From Sediminicola sp037203765 (GTDB lineage Bacteria > Bacteroidota > Bacteroidia > Flavobacteriales > Flavobacteriaceae): a stretch of DNA of 64,000 nt. Every line of letters begins with the position of its first letter. The stretch's first letter is position 1. Below, one piece after another: positions 9,418-17,814 of this stretch. The translations under genes were made by a program, and so were the position numbers. Where the stretch lies: contig NZ_JBBCAS010000005.1 in NCBI RefSeq assembly GCF_037203765.1, positions 62,001 through 126,000 of the forward strand, written 5' to 3'. Below the pieces are notes generated by a model that saw only the letters and a list, made by a program, of their open reading frames with translations, made no database searches and had not been told where the DNA came from.

Positions 9418-10368
9418 TTATCTAATCAATAATCTATGAATTGAATTTTTAACAAAACGAAATAGTCCAAGGTTAATCTCCATTAGGTTTATTTGATAAT
9501 TGGATTTATTTACAACCCAAAAGGGTAAATGGTAAATGAAGTTAATTGTAAATGATTGTGTAATTATTGCAATCTTCTTCTGTTTAATATAGTCTGATAT
9601 GTTATTTTTTAAATATTCATGAATTAAACTATCTTTTTGATTTTTAGGAATTTTAATAAGAAAGTCTTCAAACCATTTTTTTTCTAATAAAATTGCTTCC
9701 ATCTTTAACTTAACATTTCCAGAAGAAGAAATAGTATACATATTTTTTCGATAATTAAACAACGGTTTATTTATATGTGCTATTCCTTTATCACCGATTG
9801 CGATAAAGCTTGATATATCGTCAGACGCCCAAGCCAATGGCAGCTTATAAAAACCTTTACGGGCGATTAGTGATTTTGTTTTATACACAAAATCGGAAAT
9901 ATATTGTTGTCTTAACCCCAAAACACGATGCCATATATTTTCATATATTGTTTCATATTGTGGCCACGCAGCAGTTAATCCAATTTTTTCTCCCTTTTCA
10001 TTAATAATATATGACTGACAGTGTAGTACATCAAGTTCAGGTGATTTTTTTGTTAAAATTGAAAATTCTTCTAAATAATTTGGCTCCAATCTATCATCAT
10101 CTCCCATTAGCAGAAAGTATTCACCTTTTGCGTAGGAAAGACATTTATTCCAATTATCAATTACGTTTTCCGCTCCAAAATTTCTTGAATTTTTATAATA
10201 TCTAATCCTTTTATCATCATACAATGATATAATGCTTTCTAAATCTTCAGGAGAATTGTCGTTTACAATAATAAGTTCAAAGTCTAAAAATGTTTGATTA
10301 AGTATGCTATCAATACATTCTTTCAAAAAGGATTTTTTAAACGCAGGTATTCCTATGGAAAAAAGCAT
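9418..10368 (-). CDS. GT2-family glycosyltransferase
   Basis: A 316-residue GT-A enzyme. The N-terminus has the GT2 signature: SIGIPAFKK, then SILNQTFLDFELIIVNDNSP, and the DxD-like metal site FLLMGDDDRLEP at about residues 92-103. The C-terminal third is basic and ends with an amphipathic stretch. It lies 13 bp upstream of the flippase in the same direction. It adds one sugar of the repeat unit. The AT-rich cargo segment begins about here when read in transcription order. Confidence 0.85.
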   Translation of the reverse strand: MLFSIGIPAFKKSFLKECIDSILNQTFLDFELIIVNDNSPEDLESIISLYDDKRIRYYKNSRNFGAENVIDNWNKCLSYAKGEYFLLMGDDDRLEPNYLEEFSILTKKSPELDVLHCQSYIINEKGEKIGLTAAWPQYETIYENIWHRVLGLRQQYISDFVYKTKSLIARKGFYKLPLAWASDDISSFIAIGDKGIAHINKPLFNYRKNMYTISSSGNVKLKMEAILLEKKWFEDFLIKIPKNQKDSLIHEYLKNNISDYIKQKKIAIITQSFTINFIYHLPFWVVNKSNYQINLMEINLGLFRFVKNSIHRLLIR

Positions 10369-10452
10369 ATTATATTAAAATTTGTTTATTGAACACCAAC
10401 AATACCATATGTCGTAATGGTAAATGAATGCTGCATTGTAAGGTTACACCAT

Positions 10453-11328
10453 TTAAGTCAAAAAAATGAATGAGTTATTAACGTTTAAGCTTCTCAATGA
10501 ATCTTTCCAATGAGGAATTTCTATATCATAATGATCTTTTAGTTTGTTTTTATTTAGAACCGAATAAAATGGCCTTTTTGCGGCGGTAGGATATTGCCAA
10601 GAGGCGATAGGATTTACTGTTACTGAGATCCCCTTCATTTCAAAAATGCCTATGGCAAAATCATACCAACTGCAAACCCCTTCATTGGAATAGTGAAAAA
10701 TTTCCACTTCATCGTTATTTAATTTGGGTAGAATCTCCAGAATGGTCTTGACCAGATCCCCAGCGTAGGTAGGTGTACCCACTTGATCGGATATTACCCC
10801 TAACTCCTTTTTTTCCTGTGACAAACGCAACATGGTTTTCACAAAATTGTTACCGAAACTGGAATAGACCCAGGAGGTTCTGATTATGATAGAATGCGAA
10901 GGGTTAATTTTCTGTATCGCCTTTTCCCCGGCCAATTTGGTTTTTCCATAAACAGATTGCGGGTTGGGAACATCCGTTTCTACATACGGTTTGTGATTGG
11001 TACCATCGAACACATAATCCGTTGAGATATGAATTAATTTAATCTGTTGCTCCTTGGCAATTTCAGCCAAGTTAGCCACCGCAAGGTGGTTGATGGCATC
11101 TGCTTTCACAAATTCTTCCTCCGCTCTGTCCACTCCCGTGTACGCTGCACAGTTAATAATAATATTTATGGAATTACTACTTATGAAATCTTTTACTGCA
11201 ATGTGATCCGTAATATCCAACATTTTGGAATCCGTAAACAAAAACTTATACATTCCATATTCTAATGCTATCTCCTTCAATTCAGAACCCAATTGTCCAG
11301 TTCCTCCCGTTACTAAAATATTACGCAT
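10453..11328 (-). CDS. rmlD: dTDP-4-dehydrorhamnose reductase
   Basis: The protein has 291 residues. It shows the Rossmann motif GGTGQLG (about 8-14), CAAYTGVDRAEEE, the catalytic STDYVFDG region, and Y-G-K-T-K as the active-site YxxxK. All are typical of RmlD, which reduces dTDP-4-dehydro-L-rhamnose to dTDP-L-rhamnose with NAD(P)H. The start overlaps the end of rmlC by 8 bp. It completes an intact rmlBACD set. Its base composition is between that of rmlBA and the AT-rich cargo downstream. The C-terminus (NVNNSFIFLT) is a slightly unusual tail. Confidence 0.93.
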   Translation of the reverse strand: MRNILVTGGTGQLGSELKEIALEYGMYKFLFTDSKMLDITDHIAVKDFISSNSINIIINCAAYTGVDRAEEEFVKADAINHLAVANLAEIAKEQQIKLIHISTDYVFDGTNHKPYVETDVPNPQSVYGKTKLAGEKAIQKINPSHSIIIRTSWVYSSFGNNFVKTMLRLSQEKKELGVISDQVGTPTYAGDLVKTILEILPKLNNDEVEIFHYSNEGVCSWYDFAIGIFEMKGISVTVNPIASWQYPTAAKRPFYSVLNKNKLKDHYDIEIPHWKDSLRSLNVNNSFIFLT

Positions 11329-11893
11329 ACATCATATTAGAAAATTCAAAATACTCGGCATTCTCAAAACTAGGCTGTCGCCGATCCTTTTCAGATAGTT
11401 GCAATTCTTTTTTAGCCAATTTCCAATCTATGCCCAGATCCTCATCATCAAAGGCTATTCCCCTGTCACATTCAGGACTATAATAATTATCAACCTTGTA
11501 GGCGAAAACAGCTTCCTCGCTCAAGACCACGAACCCATGGGCAAAACCCCTAGGCACCAACAATTGTTTTTTGTTTTCTCCAGTTAGCTCAACAGCCACA
11601 TGTTGTCCGAAGGTTGGTGAATCTTTACGTATGTCCACAGCAACATCCAAGACACTGCCTTGCAGCACCCTTACCAATTTGGTCTGTGCATGGGGTGCCA
11701 TTTGATAATGCAAACCTCTTAAGACGCCATATGAAGATTTGGATTCATTGTCCTGACAAAAGTTAATGGTATACCCAAGAAATTGCTCCAACTTATCGTG
11801 CCTAAAAGTTTCCACAAAATACCCTCTATCATCACCAAATACTTTTGGCTCACAAATAATTACATCTGGTATGGTTGTTCTAGTAAACTTCAT
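11321..11893 (-). CDS. rmlC: dTDP-4-dehydrorhamnose 3,5-epimerase
   Basis: 190 residues from the ATG at 11893; an upstream in-frame ATG at 11914 would add seven residues but sits inside rmlA, and the MKFTRTTIPDV start is the usual one. Motifs include DDRGYFVETF, the cupin-strand residues LRGLHYQ with the catalytic His, VDIRKDSPTFGQH and PRGFAHGFVVLSE. The enzyme epimerises dTDP-4-dehydro-6-deoxyglucose at C3 and C5. It overlaps rmlA by about 14 bp and rmlD by 8 bp, so translation is coupled. Confidence 0.95.
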   Translation of the reverse strand: MKFTRTTIPDVIICEPKVFGDDRGYFVETFRHDKLEQFLGYTINFCQDNESKSSYGVLRGLHYQMAPHAQTKLVRVLQGSVLDVAVDIRKDSPTFGQHVAVELTGENKKQLLVPRGFAHGFVVLSEEAVFAYKVDNYYSPECDRGIAFDDEDLGIDWKLAKKELQLSEKDRRQPSFENAEYFEFSNMMYA

Positions 11894-12776
11894 AAAATGT
11901 TTTTTCCTTTGCAATTTCTATTAAATATTGCCCATAGCCATTCTTCTTTAAAGGCTCTGCCAATGCCAATAATTGTTCTTTGGTGATATAGCCCATATTA
12001 TAGGCAATCTCTTCCAAACAGGCCACCTTTAATCCTTGCCTATGTTCTATAGTCTGGATATAATTGGAAGCTTCCAACAGTGATGCGTGCGTGCCTGTAT
12101 CTAACCAGGCATACCCTCTTCCCATTAATTCAACCTTTAAAATTTTCTGCTCCAAGTACGCTTGATTCACGGAGGTAATTTCCAACTCTCCCCTATGGCT
12201 AGGCTCCACATTTTTGGCAATCTCCACAACGCTATTGGGGTAAAAGTATAATCCTACCACCGCAAAATGACTTTTGGGGTCTTCTGGTTTTTCTTCTATA
12301 CTCAAGGCTTTTCCTTGTGGATCAAATTCTACCACCCCATATCGCTCCGGGTCTTGAACATAATACCCAAAAACAGTGGCATTTTTTTTATCCTTAACAT
12401 TACGAACTGCCTTTGCCAATAATTTGGTAAATCCATGACCGTAAAAAATATTGTCACCCAACACCAAACAAACATCATCATTGCCTATAAAATCCTCTCC
12501 AATAATAAAAGCTTGAGCCAAACCATCTGGCGATGGTTGTTCTTTATAAGAAAATTTCATTCCTATATCTGACCCATCTCCCAGCAGCTGCTCAAACCGC
12601 GGCAAATCTAAAGGTGTAGAAATAATCAAAATTTCTTTAATACCCGCCAACATTAATACAGACATTGGATAATATATCATCGGCTTGTCATTGATAGGTA
12701 AAAGTTGTTTTGAAGTCCCCTTTGTCAAAGGATACAATCGTGTTCCAGAGCCTCCTGCTAAAATAATTCCTTTCAT
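11880..12776 (-). CDS. rmlA: Glucose-1-phosphate thymidylyltransferase
   Basis: A 298-residue nucleotidyltransferase. It has the signature GGSGTRLYPLTKGTSKQLLP (residues 8-27), with the catalytic Arg and Lys, then LGDNIFYGH, EKPEDPKS and AWLDTGTHASLLEAS. It makes dTDP-glucose from dTTP and glucose 1-phosphate, the first step of dTDP-L-rhamnose synthesis. Length and motifs are normal for the family. It sits 3 bp from rmlB. Confidence 0.96.
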   Translation of the reverse strand: MKGIILAGGSGTRLYPLTKGTSKQLLPINDKPMIYYPMSVLMLAGIKEILIISTPLDLPRFEQLLGDGSDIGMKFSYKEQPSPDGLAQAFIIGEDFIGNDDVCLVLGDNIFYGHGFTKLLAKAVRNVKDKKNATVFGYYVQDPERYGVVEFDPQGKALSIEEKPEDPKSHFAVVGLYFYPNSVVEIAKNVEPSHRGELEITSVNQAYLEQKILKVELMGRGYAWLDTGTHASLLEASNYIQTIEHRQGLKVACLEEIAYNMGYITKEQLLALAEPLKKNGYGQYLIEIAKEKTFYEVY

Positions 12777-12779
12777 AGC

Positions 12780-13829
12780 CTATTGATATTGTTCTTTATA
12801 ATAATTCTGATAATTTCCGGATGTAACATTCGCCAACCACTCCTTATTTCCCAAATACCAATCTATTGTTTTAGATAGACCTTCTTCAAAAGTAACCGTT
12901 GGATTCCATCCCAATTCCTTATTAATTTTTGATGCATCAATGGCATAACGCAAATCATGGCCTGGACGATCCTTTACATAGGCTATCAATTGACTACTAC
13001 TTCCTATGGCTCTTCCTAATTTCTCATCCATCTGCTGACATAAAAGCTTTACCAAATCAATGTTTTTCCATTCGTTAAAGCCCCCAATATTATAGGTGTC
13101 CGTAAGAATCCCTTGGTGAAAAACAAGATCTATAGCTATGGCATGATCTATAACATACAACCAATCACGAGTATAATTACCATCGCCATAAACCGGCAAT
13201 GGTTTATTATTAATAATATTGTGGATAAACAAAGGAATTAATTTCTCCGGAAATTGATTTTGCCCATAATTGTTGGAACAATTGGTAATCACAAAGGGCA
13301 AGCCATACGTTTCACCATAAGCCCTTACAAAATGATCTGAGCTTGCTTTGGAAGCCGAATAAGGCGAATTGGGGTCGTAAGGGGTAGTTTCCTCAAAAAG
13401 TCCATTTTCACCTAATGATCCATAAACCTCATCGGTACTTATATGATAAAATAGTTTCTCTTCCCAATTCCCTTTCCATAACTCTTTAAAAGCATTCAGC
13501 AATATCATGGTTCCCAAAATATTGGTCTTTGCAAATGCCAATGGATCAGTAATTGAACGATCTACATGGGATTCTGCGGCTAGGTGAATAATACTATCAA
13601 AACGGTATTTCTCAAATATAGAATTCACAAAAACTTCGTCAGTAATATCTCCATGAAGAAAAGTATAATTTTCTTTATGCTCGATATCCTTCAAATTTTC
13701 CATATTGCCAGCATATGTTAACGCATCCAAATTAAAGATGCTGTATTCTGGATATTTATTAACAAATCTTCTTACCACGTGGGAACCAATAAAACCTGCT
13801 CCACCAGTAACTAAAATACTTTTCTTCAT
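12780..13829 (-). CDS. rmlB: dTDP-glucose 4,6-dehydratase
   Basis: A 349-residue extended SDR enzyme. It has the Rossmann motif GGAGFIGSH (residues 8-16), LAAESHVDRSI, the catalytic STDEVYG with Thr-Asp-Glu, YSASKASSDH as YxxxK, NCSNNYGQNQFPEKL, and the sugar-binding RDWLYVIDH. It converts dTDP-glucose to dTDP-4-dehydro-6-deoxyglucose. It is the second gene of the operon, 76 bp after the initiating transferase. Confidence 0.96.
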   Translation of the reverse strand: MKKSILVTGGAGFIGSHVVRRFVNKYPEYSIFNLDALTYAGNMENLKDIEHKENYTFLHGDITDEVFVNSIFEKYRFDSIIHLAAESHVDRSITDPLAFAKTNILGTMILLNAFKELWKGNWEEKLFYHISTDEVYGSLGENGLFEETTPYDPNSPYSASKASSDHFVRAYGETYGLPFVITNCSNNYGQNQFPEKLIPLFIHNIINNKPLPVYGDGNYTRDWLYVIDHAIAIDLVFHQGILTDTYNIGGFNEWKNIDLVKLLCQQMDEKLGRAIGSSSQLIAYVKDRPGHDLRYAIDASKINKELGWNPTVTFEEGLSKTIDWYLGNKEWLANVTSGNYQNYYKEQYQ

Positions 13830-13905
13830 TCTATAAACTTCAAATCTTAAAATCAGCTTTTATCAAGTGTGATCGGTATTATTTTAATATAACGTAGTTA
13901 TGCTC

Positions 13906-15228
13906 CTACTCCGTCTTCTTTAATTTTTTAAATACGTCCAGCCTTTTAGCCATTAATTTTTCCAGCAAGGAGATACGCTCTTCCATGGATTGTGCTTTTC
14001 CAGTGTCCTGCATATAACCCCTAAGGTTATATTTTTCGAGCATGTCATTATATTGCTGCTCGGTATGGATATCCAATGCTTCCATAGTACCTACTGGCAA
14101 ATGTGCGTTATCCGCTATTTTTTTTTCCAACCTTAGCGAAATATCCTTGTCGAGCACCAACAGCCAAGGCGATAGGTACACCGTTAAAATAACGGCCATG
14201 ATCAAGACCAACTGCAATGTAATCTGCAGGTCTCCCATCATAAATGCACACCCGATCACCAAAATATTGGCCAACCCAATAATGGCACATATCTGCTTTG
14301 GGGCAAATCCCAGATCCAACAAGCGATGGTGAATATGGTTGCGGTCTGCACTAAAGGGACTGCGCTTCTGCTTGATACGGATACAAAATACCCGTAACGT
14401 ATCTATAATAGGAAAGGAAAGGGTGGCCAAAAACAAGATGGGACCATTGGCAAAGGTATATAACGTTCCTATTTCTGTATTGCACGTTAAAAAACAAATG
14501 GCCTGGTACACCAGTAAAAAACCAATGAACATGGAACCGGAATCGCCCATGAATATCTTTCTGGTTTTAGAAAAATTATAGCGTAAAAATCCCAGTAGGG
14601 CTCCAATAATCACAAAGGACACCAGGGCGCTAAGGTAATAGCCGTTAACAATAAAGAACAAGCCGTAAGCGAGACTTGCTATTATGGAAAAGGTACCTGC
14701 CAAACCATCTACCCCGTCAATCAGGTTTATGGCATTTATTACAAAGACAAAGGCCATCAGGGTCAAGGCCACAGAAACAAGATAGGGCAATTCCCCTACA
14801 CCAAAAAGCCCGTATAAACTTTGGATGCGCACATCTGTAAACAAAATGACTATCATGGCCGCCACAGCCTGTACCATGATTTTCTTTTTGGGGGCCAGGC
14901 CCACCAAATCATCCTTAAGACCAGCGAATAACAATAAGATACCGCCTGAGATGACGGACAACAGCTTTAATAGATCCAATTGGGAGAAGTTAGATCCCAA
15001 CCCCAAGACAATAATAGGTATGGTAAAAGCCACAAAAATTCCCAATCCGCCCAAGGTTGGCGTTCTATTTATATGGGCACTGCGGTCTCCCGGCTCGTCC
15101 ATTAGGTTTTTGGTAATTACCAAATATATTATCACCGGAAACATCCTAAAAGATAACAACAACGGCATCAGCACGGCAAAAAACACCAAAAAATATGGAT
15201 AAAACTGAGGGTCTATTACATTGGTCAT
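13906..15228 (-). CDS. WecA/TagO-like undecaprenyl-phosphate glycosyl-1-phosphate transferase
   Basis: A 440-residue integral membrane protein of the MraY/WecA family. It has about eleven membrane segments and the family motifs DEPGDRSAHINRTPTLGG, NLIDGVDGLAG, the metal site FMGDSGSMF and the cytoplasmic loop HIHHRLLDLG. It transfers a sugar 1-phosphate (GlcNAc in most homologues) to undecaprenyl phosphate and so starts the lipid-linked repeat unit. The C-terminal tail of about 90 residues after the last membrane segment is longer than in E. coli WecA and ends in a coiled-coil-like run (SMEERISLLEKLMAKRL). It is the first gene of the operon. Confidence 0.88.
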   Translation of the reverse strand: MTNVIDPQFYPYFLVFFAVLMPLLLSFRMFPVIIYLVITKNLMDEPGDRSAHINRTPTLGGLGIFVAFTIPIIVLGLGSNFSQLDLLKLLSVISGGILLLFAGLKDDLVGLAPKKKIMVQAVAAMIVILFTDVRIQSLYGLFGVGELPYLVSVALTLMAFVFVINAINLIDGVDGLAGTFSIIASLAYGLFFIVNGYYLSALVSFVIIGALLGFLRYNFSKTRKIFMGDSGSMFIGFLLVYQAICFLTCNTEIGTLYTFANGPILFLATLSFPIIDTLRVFCIRIKQKRSPFSADRNHIHHRLLDLGFAPKQICAIIGLANILVIGCAFMMGDLQITLQLVLIMAVILTVYLSPWLLVLDKDISLRLEKKIADNAHLPVGTMEALDIHTEQQYNDMLEKYNLRGYMQDTGKAQSMEERISLLEKLMAKRLDVFKKLKKTE

Positions 15229-15364
15229 AGGTTGGTTATTAAAATGTTTATGGGGAACATTTTACGCTCAACATCAAGAGTCTAAACAATGCGCTGCTCA
15301 TTAAAAACGCAATGGCACTTCGCATCGACTGTTCAAAAATTTGTTTTCATCTCATATTCGGGGT

Positions 15365-15393
15365 CAAAAATATTACCTATTCTTTCGATTCAA
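15365..15393 (-). promoter_or_regulatory. Probable vegetative promoter of the polysaccharide operon
   Basis: On the minus strand the 8-mer TATTTTTG (15372-15365) is a perfect flavobacterial -7 element (TAnnTTTG). A TTG (15393-15391) lies 18 bp upstream of it, as expected for the -33 element. This predicts a start near 15360 and a leader of about 130 nt before the WecA-like gene. The rest of 15229-15457 shows no gene or strong structure. Confidence 0.5.
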
Positions 15394-15457
15394 CGAACTT
15401 ATTCTATAATTTTATTCACAATCCTGATTTTTTACGGTATTCTGTTTAACGTTCTTT

Positions 15458-15799
15458 ATGAATACTAATTCATCAAATAATATGACAAAAAATTGCAGTC
15501 ACCATAATTCATGCTTACAAAACTACTACCTAAGTGAATTTTCGGGGGAACTTTACGACCATATTAGTGATCATTACCGCTATTTTACTATTAAAAAGGG
15601 TAATTGTAAGCACTACATTATAGATAAAGAGAAAAATCTCATGCGAACTTATAGGAATATAACGCATTTTCGCAATGTCTTGGAACAAATGCGCAAATAC
15701 TCGGTGAACCGCAGAGAGAAGCAGGAATTTTTAGAATTTTCTCTCACACCGCATACTTTTCCTACAAATATTAAAGTAAATGGAATGAATTCTGCGTGA
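15458..15799 (+). CDS. Small protein of unknown function
   Basis: This 113-codon open frame is not overlapped by any better candidate. The product is rich in Tyr, His, Asn and basic residues (HISDHYRYFTIKKGNCKHYI) and has no signal peptide or membrane segment. Four cysteines lie in the first half. It sits alone between the polysaccharide operon and the heptamer repeat, and no family is recognised. Codon use looks like that of a coding frame, but there is no strong promoter or homology argument, so it may be spurious. Confidence 0.45.
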   Translation: MNTNSSNNMTKNCSHHNSCLQNYYLSEFSGELYDHISDHYRYFTIKKGNCKHYIIDKEKNLMRTYRNITHFRNVLEQMRKYSVNRREKQEFLEFSLTPHTFPTNIKVNGMNSA

Positions 15800-15905
15800 G
15801 AAGATCCAAAATAGAAAACCTTAAACAAAATAGAAAAAAATCCTAATTAGCTGTGCGTCAACCAGTACGCTTCTTTTTACAGGAAGGAAACCCATTAATT
15901 AAATA

Positions 15906-16010
15906 GTTGATGGTTGATGGTTGTTGGTTGACGGTTGACGGTTGATGGGTGATGGGTGATGGGTGATGGTTGACGGTTGTTGGTTGTTGGTTGTTGGTTG
16001 ACGGTTGATG
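15906..16010. repeat. 15-unit heptamer tandem repeat (GTTGATG/GTTGTTG/GTTGACG/GGTGATG)
   Basis: Fifteen uninterrupted 7-bp units, 105 bp in all, with no insertion or deletion. The units are GTTGATG (4), GTTGTTG (4), GTTGACG (4) and GGTGATG (3); a sixteenth, degenerate unit (GTTCATT) runs into the stop codon of the phosphatidyltransferase. Variation is confined to unit positions 2, 5 and 6. Such short heptamer arrays arise by slipped-strand expansion. It lies between convergent genes, so a role in coding is unlikely. Confidence 0.95.
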
Positions 16011-16012
16011 GT

Positions 16013-16624
16013 TCATTTACTGTTCTTATGAACACCTTCCCTACTAGCAGTTCTCCGGTCATCCTTCAGGGCCCAAAAAATACCCTTTACGTCCTTCACC
16101 CAGTGGGGATACATATAGATCAGGGAGATCTCCTCAATGGTTTCCAACACCCCAATGATGATCATGGTGTAGAACAACCAGTATACAGGGCCAAAAAACA
16201 ACAGCCAAAGAATAAACACTCCCTGCAATACGGCAGAGGTCTTGGCCAAATAGGTGTGAAAAGCGGTGGCTTTCCCATATTTGACATAGGCAATGATCAT
16301 TTGCAGTACATAAGGGATAAAGGCCAGTAGGATGAGCAGGTAGTTGGCCTTCATAAATTCGGTTTCAAAAACAATGAGGCCAATAAGTCCAATGACCAGG
16401 GTAATCTGGTCCCCTACAGAATCCAATTGAGAACCGCGGGCACTGACAATATTTAACTTGCGGGCCAAAAAACCATCAATGGCATCCGTGCTATAACTCA
16501 CCAATAAAAACCAGGTAAATAATTGCCGTTCGCCAAACCAAATAAGACCCAATAAAAAAGGAACGGCAAAAATCCGATAAAAGGAAAACCAATCGGCGAT
16601 GTTGTATTTATTGAATTTGAACAT
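16013..16624 (-). CDS. CDP-alcohol phosphatidyltransferase family membrane protein
   Basis: A 203-residue membrane protein. It has the full catalytic signature D-G-x2-A-R-x8-G-x3-D-x3-D, readable as DGFLAR...RGSQLDSVGD at about residues 50-72. Members move a phosphatidyl group from CDP-diacylglycerol to an alcohol such as glycerol phosphate or inositol. About five membrane segments are evident. The alcohol cannot be told. The gene is single, facing the orphan small gene across the heptamer repeat. Its C-terminus is basic. Confidence 0.88.
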   Translation of the reverse strand: MFKFNKYNIADWFSFYRIFAVPFLLGLIWFGERQLFTWFLLVSYSTDAIDGFLARKLNIVSARGSQLDSVGDQITLVIGLIGLIVFETEFMKANYLLILLAFIPYVLQMIIAYVKYGKATAFHTYLAKTSAVLQGVFILWLLFFGPVYWLFYTMIIIGVLETIEEISLIYMYPHWVKDVKGIFWALKDDRRTASREGVHKNSK

Positions 16625-16864
16625 ATTCGATATTTGAAAATCTTATAAACGCAAAAATCCCATTCGTGGTTTTTAAACCTAAAACATGGACCATTTTTTA
16701 GTACTTGCCGTTCTCAAAATAAGTCACATTCCCCCTCATGGATTCCTTGCACCATCAGTATCCGCTTCCATGGAACAGGTCATTGCCCAATCATTTTTCA
16801 AAGCTACCCTTCCCCTGTTTCAAATAAAATGATGGATATCATGTGATCTATTTTCGATGAAGAT
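16625..16864. other. Intergenic stretch without recognised genes
   Basis: Together with the operator/promoter to its right, this forms a gap of 306 bp between two divergent genes. I see no open frame, tRNA or hairpin with a T-run in it. It marks the border between the polysaccharide/lipid segment and the stress island. Confidence 0.6.
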
Positions 16865-16907
16865 TGACTTTTATCATTTTTTGCCCCCTTTAAATGCTAT
16901 AGATTCA
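16865..16907 (+). promoter_or_regulatory. FNR/CRP-type operator and promoter of the first stress-protein operon
   Basis: The operator TGACTTTTATCA (16865-16876) fits TGAYNNNNRTCA. After 23 bp comes TAGATTCA (16900-16907), a partial match to the -7 element TAnnTTTG. The predicted start is near 16912, about 19 nt before the ATG. Confidence 0.65.
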
Positions 16908-16930
16908 TACCCATTGATAACCACAAGCCC

Positions 16931-17776
16931 ATGAAAACCATTCTCTATGCCACCGACTACTCCCCAAACTCCGTTGCAGCCCTCTTATACACCCATAGTA
17001 TTTGTTATAAACTAAAGGCCAAAATGATAGTGCTCCACGTTTTTGACGAGCCTATGTCCCTGGCCACCAAAGTCTCATTGGCCTACCTAAAAAAGGAACA
17101 GGAACTCTACGAGGTTCACAAAATGAAATTGGAAGCCTTTTGCTATGAACATCTGAAAGATAGCCCGGTGGTCACCAATAGGCAGGTGATGGCCGTAGAA
17201 AATAGATCGAGCACAGCAGGAATCATAGCGGCCGTAGTATCCGAAAATGTGGATCTGGTCGTGGTGGGTACCAAGGGCGGCAGTGCCCTAAAACAATTTA
17301 TATTGGGGAGTACGGCCGTTGGTTTGATCAAAAAAGCCCCTTGTACCGTATTAACGGTCCCAGAAAATACCGTCCCAGCACCATTGCACACCCTGGTTTA
17401 TGCCACTGATTTTGAAGATGCCGATATTTTTGCCATCAGACAATTGGTGAACATTGCTGCACCTTTCGGAGCTACTATAAAAATGGTCCATATTACCCCC
17501 AAAGCAGAATATGCGGAGGACAGGCAGGTGGCGTGGTTAAAAAAAATGCTGGAGCAAAAAGTCAACTACAAACCCATGGCGTTTGAGCGTATTTTATCGG
17601 ATGATATCCAAGAAGAGCTCAACAACTATCTAAATATTACAGAAGTATCCATCCTATGTATGTTGGAACGGGATGATGGCAGCCTCATGCGGAAATTGAT
17701 GCACAAAGATCTTGTCTTAGCCATGGAATCCTATTTGACCATTCCGCTCATGTGCTTTAAGGTGGGTGGACTTTAA
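16931..17776 (+). CDS. Tandem universal stress protein
   Basis: A 281-residue protein with two USP domains in a row. The first begins MKTILYATDYSPNS, with the conserved Asp, and ends in the ATP-binding motif GTKGGS...GSTAVGL at about residues 117-135. The second (from about residue 155, TLVYATDFEDAD) lacks a clear ATP motif. USPs are cytosolic and are induced in growth arrest, low oxygen and energy stress. The operator upstream places it in the FNR/CRP-type regulon. The symporter gene follows after 38 bp. Confidence 0.9.
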   Translation: MKTILYATDYSPNSVAALLYTHSICYKLKAKMIVLHVFDEPMSLATKVSLAYLKKEQELYEVHKMKLEAFCYEHLKDSPVVTNRQVMAVENRSSTAGIIAAVVSENVDLVVVGTKGGSALKQFILGSTAVGLIKKAPCTVLTVPENTVPAPLHTLVYATDFEDADIFAIRQLVNIAAPFGATIKMVHITPKAEYAEDRQVAWLKKMLEQKVNYKPMAFERILSDDIQEELNNYLNITEVSILCMLERDDGSLMRKLMHKDLVLAMESYLTIPLMCFKVGGL

Positions 17777-17814
17777 AAACTATTATGCACCAGTAGGCAA
17801 ACCTCAAGAACAGC

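Noticed and set aside
15906..16010. Heptamer array as a CRISPR or phase-variable coding repeat
   Set aside because: Units are 7 bp with no spacers, and the array lies outside any credible open frame.
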